Position numbers and translations under genes: made by a program. A stretch of 64,000 bases of DNA from Clostridium putrefaciens. GTDB taxonomy: Bacteria > Bacillota > Clostridia > Clostridiales > Clostridiaceae. The notes under the pieces were generated by a model, which was given only the letters and a program-made list of their open reading frames with translations, had not been told where the DNA came from and made no database searches. The stretch lies in assembly GCF_900461105.1 (NCBI RefSeq), contig NZ_UFWZ01000001.1:2378501-2442500 (forward strand), written 5' to 3'. Positions 55,119 through 64,000 of the stretch are shown piece by piece; position 1 is the first letter of the stretch; every line of letters begins with the position of its first letter.

Positions 55119-55627
55119 TTATTTCCCTGCTACAGATAATGATTTTATAACCACTGATGGATATCCAAAATTAGCTCCCATTGGTATATTAAATTCTAAA
55201 TCTTCGCCTATATATTCTATATCTTTAAACAGTTCAAAGAAGTTTCCTGCTACTGTTATTTGCTCTATAGGCCCTACCTTTTTACCAGAGCCTATTGAAA
55301 ATCCTTTAGCAGCTAATGAAAAGTCCCCAGTAATTGAGTTTGCACCAGCATGTGTTCCTTCAATTCCCCTATAGCGCAGGATGCTTTATATGCTGTTTCT
55401 AACATCCCCTTAAGACTTTTATCATTTGTGTAAGCATACACACTTTTAAATCCTTTAAATATCCTTATGCCTATACCAAACTCTCTTCCTGAAACAGCAC
55501 TGTCTATGTTACCATTTATCATTCATATGTTATTATTTATACTATCTTCTACAAATATTTCAGAAAAATCTCCCCCTGTACTTAAAGCCTTTCCTAGAAC
55601 TTTTTTAATTACGTTCTTTTCTAACAC
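55119..55627 (-). pseudogene. TldD/PmbA metalloprotease pseudogene with internal deletion
   Basis: The frame begins at GTG 55627 after AGGAAGTG with a normal TldD start (KALSTGGDFSEIFVEDS). It meets a TGA after 34 codons, resumes at MINGNIDSAVSG, and carries the N-terminal domain to about residue 90. From there the reading shifts by one base to a piece of the C-terminal domain: GIEGTHAGANSITGDF, then VGPIEQITVAGNFFE and FGYPSVVIKSLSVAGK. The ~290 central codons, including the zinc motif, are missing. TldD/PmbA proteases normally have about 450 residues. The remnant is inactive. No intact TldD is seen in this window. Confidence 0.85.
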
Positions 55628-55750
55628 CTAATCACTTCCTAAAATTTTAATATGAAATAAAGAAGATATATTATATATGTACCTGCTTTTAATTTTACAC
55701 CTTTATAAGAATATTCTAAGCCTCATTCTTTTATTACCCTTTATATATTG

Positions 55751-57217
55751 CTATCTAAATATCTTATCCCATTTATAAACAAATTCATCTAATGCCCATT
55801 CTGACATAATAACACTTTCTTCTTCATTTAATTTAACCTTTTTTAAAGGTCTTTCACTTAATTCACCATTTTTAATAGAATACACAAAAAGGCTACTCTT
55901 TGAAATAAGTATCGCTATATCATTATTTGGAGAAGTGTATGCATCTAAAGCTTCTGGCATTCTTTCTTTTATTTTATTCCAAGGGACTTTTAATTCATCA
56001 TAAACTATAAGCTTTTTGGATGGTAATATTTTTATGTTATAGTCTAAAAACAATTCCTCATCTTTAGACTGTGGTCTAACTCTACCTTTAAACGCCCAAT
56101 GACCATTTTTCCTAACCACAGTAAAGCTTTCTTCATTTAAATTAGTCTCTAACTTAGCTTTTAAGTCTTTATTAGATTCTATAACTGATTTAAATGACTT
56201 TTCTTGAACTACTTTTGCTTCCTGTCCTTCAATATCTACTATCTTTAAACCCTTTTCTTGTTGAATATTGTCTAGAGGTAAAACAACATATTCATCTGAT
56301 ACTATGGTATTATTTTTATCATTTTTAATAGATTCTAAAGCAATATAATCATTACTTATAAAATTGACATTTCTATAAACATTGTCATTAGCATCTTTAA
56401 AGTAGTCTCTAATATATTTATTTTCTTTATATCCATATGTCTTTACATAAACCGTTTCATTTTCATATCCATTAACTACATCCTTTTTTACACCAAGTTC
56501 CCAAAATCCTGATATTCTAGGAAAGATTATATTAGGTTTTTCCTTTACTCTAACCTCGTCTTTATCTGTACTTGAAATCCATAAAGTCCTATACTCACTC
56601 TCATTTATATTTCCATTTTCGGTTTGGTTTCTTTGACTTCTTAAACCAATCAATACTCCAGACCTTTTATTTTTATTAACATCTTGGATTTCTTCCCCTA
56701 TGGTATTATTTGAGTATAATCCTCTAACATCTTTATCTACTAAATTACCTCTTTTACTTGCAAAGTAATATATTCCATCAGATGAAAACATCAACTTATT
56801 TTCATCATATTTTATATATTCATACAAAACCTTGCCATCTAAACTTGCAGATACAACCTCTAATTCATCTATATATATACCTAAGGCTTTAGGATTAATT
56901 TCACTATTATTCATGAAGTAATTATGTGTATTTACTCTTCTATATTTATACTTTACGTCTTGATACACATCCCCACCAACATATAAAAAATCACTATCTA
57001 TTTGAATGTAGGTATTTAAGTATTTATTTAACTTATGATTTTTAACTTTTACTTGTCTTATAATTTTATAATCATCTATATACCACTTACCTTTAATCAT
57101 TAAGTCTTTATTTTCAGGCGATATTATTTTTGAGGTGGATTTAAACTCAATAGGATTACATCCTGACAGAATAAACACTAATGAAAAAGACATTATTATA
57201 ATATAAAACCTTCGCAT
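55751..57217 (-). CDS. Lipoprotein of unknown function next to a two-component system
   Basis: The 488 residues begin with a lipoprotein signal: MRRFYIII, then a hydrophobic stretch and the lipobox ILSGC at about Cys20. The mature part is beta-rich with repeated short strand patterns (YVGGDVYQDVKYKYRR, YVKTYGYKENKYIRDYF), without a domain I recognise. It has a strong AGGAGGGG site. It is 45 nt downstream of the histidine kinase gene on the same strand, so it is probably part of that operon and could be an extracytoplasmic accessory or target of the sensor. Confidence 0.75.
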   Translation of the reverse strand: MRRFYIIIMSFSLVFILSGCNPIEFKSTSKIISPENKDLMIKGKWYIDDYKIIRQVKVKNHKLNKYLNTYIQIDSDFLYVGGDVYQDVKYKYRRVNTHNYFMNNSEINPKALGIYIDELEVVSASLDGKVLYEYIKYDENKLMFSSDGIYYFASKRGNLVDKDVRGLYSNNTIGEEIQDVNKNKRSGVLIGLRSQRNQTENGNINESEYRTLWISSTDKDEVRVKEKPNIIFPRISGFWELGVKKDVVNGYENETVYVKTYGYKENKYIRDYFKDANDNVYRNVNFISNDYIALESIKNDKNNTIVSDEYVVLPLDNIQQEKGLKIVDIEGQEAKVVQEKSFKSVIESNKDLKAKLETNLNEESFTVVRKNGHWAFKGRVRPQSKDEELFLDYNIKILPSKKLIVYDELKVPWNKIKERMPEALDAYTSPNNDIAILISKSSLFVYSIKNGELSERPLKKVKLNEEESVIMSEWALDEFVYKWDKIFR

Positions 57218-57262
57218 CTTCCCCTCCTAAATCACCACTAAATAAGATACCATATACCTGAT

Positions 57263-58687
57263 TTATATACCTATAGATATTTTATCTTTTAGTGGAAGTA
57301 TAACCTTTACTACAGTTCCATTTCCTTCTTCACTTTCAATAATAAATTTACCTTCGTGAAGCTTTATTATCTCATCACAAATGGAAAGACCTATCCCATT
57401 TTGTGACTTACTACTCTTTCCCTTATAAAACTTTTCTTTTATTCTTGGTAAGTCCTTTTTACTTATACCGCTTCCTGTGTCTATAATTACAACATTTAAC
57501 TCATCAGCTTTAGCATAGGCTTTTATAGTTACCTTTCCTTCCTTTGGCGTGAATTTAAGTGCATTATCTAATAAGTTTATAAAGACTTGCTTCATTCTGT
57601 TTACATCTAAATAAACTTTAGGTATGTTATCTTCTACTGATACTAGAAGATCTATGTGTTCTCTTTGTGCCCTTGGGCTCATATATCTATCGATATAACT
57701 TATGATATCAATGATATCTATACTTACCTTTTGAAGTGAAACCTTTCCCGATACGAACTTCGAAAAGTCTAATAACTCTTCTACCATTTCAGTAAGTCTA
57801 TCACACTCTTTTTCAATTATGCTCAATCCATCTTTTATAACTTCTTTATCTTCTAAATCATATCCTAGGGTTACAGTCCATCCTTTTATTGATGTAAGAG
57901 GGGTTCTAAGTTCATGTGATACAGATGAAATAAATTCATTCTTAAGTTTATCCTTTTTTAATATTTCTTCTGCCATATAATTTAATGTATCAGATAATTT
58001 ACCTATTTCATCATCTTTAACCTTAGTATTTCTTATATAGTAATTTCCTTCTGCCATCTTCTCTGCAGTTATAGTAAGTGCTCTCACCGGGTATATTATA
58101 TTTTTAGCTGCAAACCAAGTTACTATTCCAGATATTATAAGCACAGCTGATCCTATAACTATAAATACAAGAGAAATAGAATATATTGAGCTCTCCACAT
58201 CTTCCATAGATGATATAAATCTAATAACTCCAACAGTTTCGTCGTAAGATTTTAGGGGGTAAGACACTGCCATTACTTTATGATCATAATAATTAACATT
58301 TCCAACCCACTTTCCCTTTTCACCGCCAATAGCTTTTTTAACGTCTACGGACTTTATATATTCCTCTGAAGTAGCACCGAGTGAGTCCATTATAAGCTTA
58401 CCATCAGTATTTAATATTTGTACTTGTGCATTAGTTTGTTTCCAAAATACATCTACATTATCAAGTATGTTATCTTCTAAAGTAGAGTTAGAAAAATAAC
58501 TATTATAAAGATCTGCTGATACCATCACTTGATTTGTAATAATATCCTCAGTATTTTTATAAAAATATTGGCCAACAAAAGTAATAAGTGACACTTCTAA
58601 AATTGATATAGTAAATAAAATTATTATGAGTAATTTTAATATAAGTCTCACTCTAATACTTTGATCCCCTTTAAATATCCTCTTCAT
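57263..58687 (-). CDS. Sensor histidine kinase
   Basis: The 474 residues have two membrane helices (about 15-38 and 170-193), an extracellular sensor of about 130 residues, a HAMP domain (about 195-247), a HisKA domain with the phosphoacceptor H258 in SSVSHELRTPL, and a HATPase domain. The N-box is FINLLDNALKFTPKEG, the G1 box VVIIDTGSGISKKDL, and the F/G2 boxes FYKGKSS and NGIGLSICDEII. This is the WalK/PhoR-like group. The signal is unknown. The start overlaps the response regulator stop by 17 nt, so they are translationally coupled. Confidence 0.93.
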   Translation of the reverse strand: MKRIFKGDQSIRVRLILKLLIIILFTISILEVSLITFVGQYFYKNTEDIITNQVMVSADLYNSYFSNSTLEDNILDNVDVFWKQTNAQVQILNTDGKLIMDSLGATSEEYIKSVDVKKAIGGEKGKWVGNVNYYDHKVMAVSYPLKSYDETVGVIRFISSMEDVESSIYSISLVFIVIGSAVLIISGIVTWFAAKNIIYPVRALTITAEKMAEGNYYIRNTKVKDDEIGKLSDTLNYMAEEILKKDKLKNEFISSVSHELRTPLTSIKGWTVTLGYDLEDKEVIKDGLSIIEKECDRLTEMVEELLDFSKFVSGKVSLQKVSIDIIDIISYIDRYMSPRAQREHIDLLVSVEDNIPKVYLDVNRMKQVFINLLDNALKFTPKEGKVTIKAYAKADELNVVIIDTGSGISKKDLPRIKEKFYKGKSSKSQNGIGLSICDEIIKLHEGKFIIESEEGNGTVVKVILPLKDKISIGI

Positions 58688-59372
58688 TATTCCACCTATA
58701 CCCTGTTCCCCAAATGGTTTGTATATATTTAGGTTCTGACGGATCTTCTTCTATCTTAGTTCTTAATCTTCTTATGTTAACATCTACTATTTTTGGATCT
58801 CCAAAATATTCATATCCCCAAATGATATTTAATAACTCATCTCTAGTAAATGCCTTTCCAGGGCTTTCTATAAATAATTTAAATAATAAATATTCTTTAG
58901 GTGTAATATATATTTCTTTATCACCTTTATACAACTTTTGTGAATATAGATCTAATTTAAATCCATTTCTTTCAACAACTTCTTTATCTTTAAATACATC
59001 TTTACTTTCAATTCTTCTAATTATTGCCTTAACCCTAAGCATCAATTCTATTGGGTTAAAAGGTTTACTTAAATAATCATCAGCACCTTGTTCTAATCCC
59101 ATTATCCTATCCATATCCTGATTTCTGGCTGTAAGCATAATTATGCCCATGTCAGGAAACCTATCTCTTAATTCCTTACACAATGTAAATCCATCTTTAC
59201 CTGGTAACATCACATCTAAAACTGCAATATGAGGATTTTCTAACATTGCCTTTCTAAAACCTTCTTCTCCAGAACTTGCTTCGATAACCGTGAAATCATT
59301 TCTTCTAAAGTTTATTTTGAGAAAACCTCTTATACTATTTTCATCTTCCACAATCAATACCTTTTTGTCCAT
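58671..59372 (-). CDS. OmpR-family response regulator
   Basis: The 233 residues have a receiver domain (1-115) with the phosphoacceptor D53 (VAVLDVMLPGKDG), T (IIMLTARNQD) and K (YLSKPFNP), and a winged-helix DNA-binding domain (about 130-230) with YITPKEYLLFKLF and VDVNIRRLRTKIEEDP. It is paired with the following histidine kinase. Its operon leader contains a 15-bp hairpin just before the ribosome site. The targets are not known; the polysaccharide deacetylase upstream could be one, since cell-wall genes are common targets of such pairs. Confidence 0.94.
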   Translation of the reverse strand: MDKKVLIVEDENSIRGFLKINFRRNDFTVIEASSGEEGFRKAMLENPHIAVLDVMLPGKDGFTLCKELRDRFPDMGIIMLTARNQDMDRIMGLEQGADDYLSKPFNPIELMLRVKAIIRRIESKDVFKDKEVVERNGFKLDLYSQKLYKGDKEIYITPKEYLLFKLFIESPGKAFTRDELLNIIWGYEYFGDPKIVDVNIRRLRTKIEEDPSEPKYIQTIWGTGYRWNNEEDI

Positions 59373-59392
59373 AATTACCTCTCTCCGTAATA

Positions 59393-59430
59393 TAATAAAA
59401 GAGAAGTCTATTTCAACTTCTCTCTTATTA
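59393..59430 (-). promoter_or_regulatory. Hairpin in the leader of the two-component operon
   Basis: Arms 59393-59407 and 59416-59430 pair over 15 bp with one wobble (minus strand), loop 8 nt, followed by TTTTATTATATT and then the ribosome site. No promoter fits downstream of it. It could be a leaky terminator after the deacetylase gene, or an attenuator. Confidence 0.5.
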
Positions 59431-59541
59431 TATCATAATTTATCTTTAATATTATGAAAATAATTAATATATAGTAATCTATTGTAATTTATAGTAACCT
59501 TGTAATTTAATTTACTTATTATTAATTTTTGTTTAAGATAT

Positions 59542-60504
59542 CTAATTTAAAGTCCTAAATTCATATCCTTCCATCTTAAAATGTTGGATTATTTTTGTTA
59601 AGGCTTCAGCTGTAGTTTCTTTTCCATAGGTATCGTGCATAAGCATTACAACCTTGTCCTTATTTTTACTTGTATTTATAGCCTTTTCGATTAATTCTTC
59701 AGGTGTCCTCTTTTTGCTTTCTGCATCTCCATTTAATGCATTCCAATCCACAGGTACTATATTTTTTTCTTTTAGTTTTTCTAAAGCTACATCTTGTCCT
59801 TTCCAAGACATAAGTCCTCCTGGAAATCTTACAACTGTAGTTTCAAATGATTCTCCGATAACCTTTTTAATTAAAACATTATTCTTTTCAACATCTTCTA
59901 AAACCCTTGTCATATTAATATTTCTACTCGGATAAAGATATTTATAATCATGAGAATAGGTATGATTAGCAATAGCATGTCCATCATCATATTCTTGTTT
60001 TAGAACTTCTCCAGATTTTTCATTAATAGTAACACCATCTGAAGATAAACTTTTGCCTAATATAAAAAATGTAGCCTTTACATCTTCTTTTTTTAATATA
60101 TCCAGTATTTTAGGTGTAACCGTTGTTGAAGGTCCATCATCAAAGGTTAAATAAATTATCTTTTTATCATCTTTAACTGCATTACCATTTATAGCATCCT
60201 TTGCCACAGTTGCAGAATCTATCTTGTCTTGACCCTTTATTGAAGTATTTTTGTATTGTAACTCTTTTTCTTCTATCTTTTCCTTATCCTTTTTAGATGT
60301 CTTTCCAGTATCAGGTGAGTTTGTTTCTTCTGATGCAGATACAGTTAAATCATTTTCACCATATTTGTTTATTATAAACTGGCCTATAATTATTCCAATT
60401 AATAATATTGATAAAACTAAAATACTAATGGCAAGATTTTTGTTCTTTAACTTTTTATGTTTTTTCATAGTAAACTTTTGATTCTTGTGATGTATATTTG
60501 ACAT
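59542..60504 (-). CDS. Membrane-anchored polysaccharide deacetylase
   Basis: The 320 residues have a basic N-terminus, one membrane helix (about 25-47), a Lys/Glu/Ser-rich linker and a NodB domain (about 120-320). Catalytic motifs are YLTFDDGPS, NHTYSHDY (metal His pair), VVRFPGG, VDWNALNGD and VMLMHDT. The family (carbohydrate esterase 4) removes N-acetyl groups from peptidoglycan or other glycans outside the cell. ATG 60504 lies after TTAGGGAG; a GTG at 60537 has no such site. No other glycan gene is next to it. Confidence 0.92.
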   Translation of the reverse strand: MSNIHHKNQKFTMKKHKKLKNKNLAISILVLSILLIGIIIGQFIINKYGENDLTVSASEETNSPDTGKTSKKDKEKIEEKELQYKNTSIKGQDKIDSATVAKDAINGNAVKDDKKIIYLTFDDGPSTTVTPKILDILKKEDVKATFFILGKSLSSDGVTINEKSGEVLKQEYDDGHAIANHTYSHDYKYLYPSRNINMTRVLEDVEKNNVLIKKVIGESFETTVVRFPGGLMSWKGQDVALEKLKEKNIVPVDWNALNGDAESKKRTPEELIEKAINTSKNKDKVVMLMHDTYGKETTAEALTKIIQHFKMEGYEFRTLN

Positions 60505-60682
60505 ATTTACACTCCCTAATCTTTGATCAAAATTCACTAAAATAAAGTCGAATTACTTTATAATTAGCAGATGCTTGTCTTCATATATAATAATAACTTT
60601 TTATTGTATATGATAGATTACAAAATAGTAAAAATTCTTTTATACTTTTACATAATCTTAATATATTTTGATAATAAAATTA

Positions 60683-60728
60683 CAAAAAAAAAATAAAGAA
60701 CCTTTAACTATTATAATTAAAAGTTCTT
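60683..60728 (-). terminator. rRNA operon terminator
   Basis: AAGAACTTTTAA pairs with TTAAAGGTTCTT (one wobble) on the minus strand and is followed by a run of more than eight T. It lies 26 nt past the tRNA-Asn. Confidence 0.85.
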
Positions 60729-60753
60729 AAAGCCTTATATTAAATTATATAAT

Positions 60754-60828
<75 letters not shown>

Positions 60829-60857
60829 ACATTATTTGTGGTAATCCCGAAGGATAT

Positions 60858-60974
60858 ACCCGGCGACGACTTACTCTCCCACAAGGCCTCCCTTGCAGTA
60901 CCATCAGCGCTTTAGTGCTTAACCATCCTGTTCGGAATGGGAAGGGGTGTTACCACTAAGCCATAATCACCGGA
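60858..60974 (-). rRNA. rrf: 5S rRNA
   Basis: This 117-nt minus-strand gene runs from TCCGGTGATTATGGC to GTCGCCGGGT, with the usual CCCATTCCGAACAGGA core (loop C) and a closing 5'/3' stem. It lies 50 nt downstream of the 23S end. Confidence 0.95.
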
Positions 60975-61024
60975 TCTTTGAAAGAACTTGTTCTTTCAAA
61001 ACTGCATATGGTTTAAAATAATTT

Positions 61025-63927
<2,903 letters not shown>

Positions 63928-64000
63928 TTCGTTCGTTATAACCTTCGTACTACTTCGTTAGCTGCCTCAGTCTGGTGCTCATTTACGTTAGTAAATTCCG
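63928..64000 (-). other. 16S-23S intergenic spacer (partial)
   Basis: The first 73 nt upstream of 23S contain several CTTCGT-like short repeats. No tRNA is present up to the window edge; the 16S gene should lie beyond it. Confidence 0.7.

Noticed and set aside
63928..64000. CTTCGT repeats as a CRISPR-like array
   Set aside because: Units are too short and irregular, and the place is the 16S-23S spacer.

Overview
The window reads as chromosomal DNA of a low-GC, spore-forming anaerobe of the genus Clostridium in the strict sense. The grounds are an AT-rich composition (only the rRNA genes and one intergenic element stand out as GC-richer), strong AGGAGG-type ribosome sites with frequent GTG/TTG starts, CotF-type spore coat genes, a probable sigma-K promoter, a class III fructose bisphosphatase, a PPi-type phosphofructokinase, YedF, and a histidine-degradation operon. 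I saw no phage, CRISPR array, transposase or resistance island. A species close to C. tetani or C. botulinum fits, but I cannot fix it from sequence alone.

Layout. 1-3.1 kb: an ECF vitamin-transporter S component, a CotF-like coat gene pair, mnmA with an overlapping 12-codon upstream ORF, and a GC-richer bipartite hairpin element. 3.1-8.6 kb: clpB and two paralogous HTH-TPR regulators. 8.8-15.8 kb: a 59-residue protein, a three-gene run (viroplasmin-type RNase HI, a DUF1232 protein, rhomboid protease), an HD-GYP protein, PepF and a small conserved protein. 15.9-18.9 kb: a zinc uptake locus, znuA divergent from znuC-znuB-zur, with a perfect 7-1-7 palindrome between them. 18.9-24.6 kb: an NCS2 purine permease, an MntP-like protein, PPi-phosphofructokinase, a class V PLP enzyme, and a Met/Cys/His-repeat protein behind a sigma-K-like promoter. 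24.6-25.3 kb: a Fur-box-controlled DUF2325 gene followed by a truncated DUF3793 gene. 25.4-31.2 kb: a TetR / MMPL / xxxLxxG-repeat secreted protein operon with two TetR-like operators.

31.4-39.7 kb: a YdiF-like ABC-F protein, HtrA, a tsaD-hydrolase pair, a RusA-like protein with an added zinc knuckle and a substituted catalytic Asp, a homocysteine methyltransferase-like protein and a membrane protein. 39.8-42.9 kb: a three-gene anaerobic glycerol-3-phosphate oxidation module preceded by a leader terminator, suggesting antitermination control. 43.1-48.1 kb: an Fe-S protein remnant, then hutU-ftcD-hutI for histidine degradation without hutH. 48.5-55 kb: a small membrane protein, class III FBPase, a diacylglycerol/lipid kinase, YedF and a lipoteichoic-acid-synthase-type protein. 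55.1-60.5 kb: a TldD pseudogene with a large internal deletion, a lipoprotein, a histidine kinase/response regulator pair and a polysaccharide deacetylase. 60.7-64 kb: the distal part of an rRNA operon on the minus strand (23S, 5S, tRNA-Asn), with 16S beyond the window.

Most convergent gene pairs are separated by clear bidirectional intrinsic terminators. No single new system is proven. The best leads are the divergent RusA-zinc protein, the sporulation-linked Met/Cys/His repeat protein, the bipartite hairpin element after mnmA, the glp leader attenuator and the iron-regulated DUF2325/DUF3793 pair.
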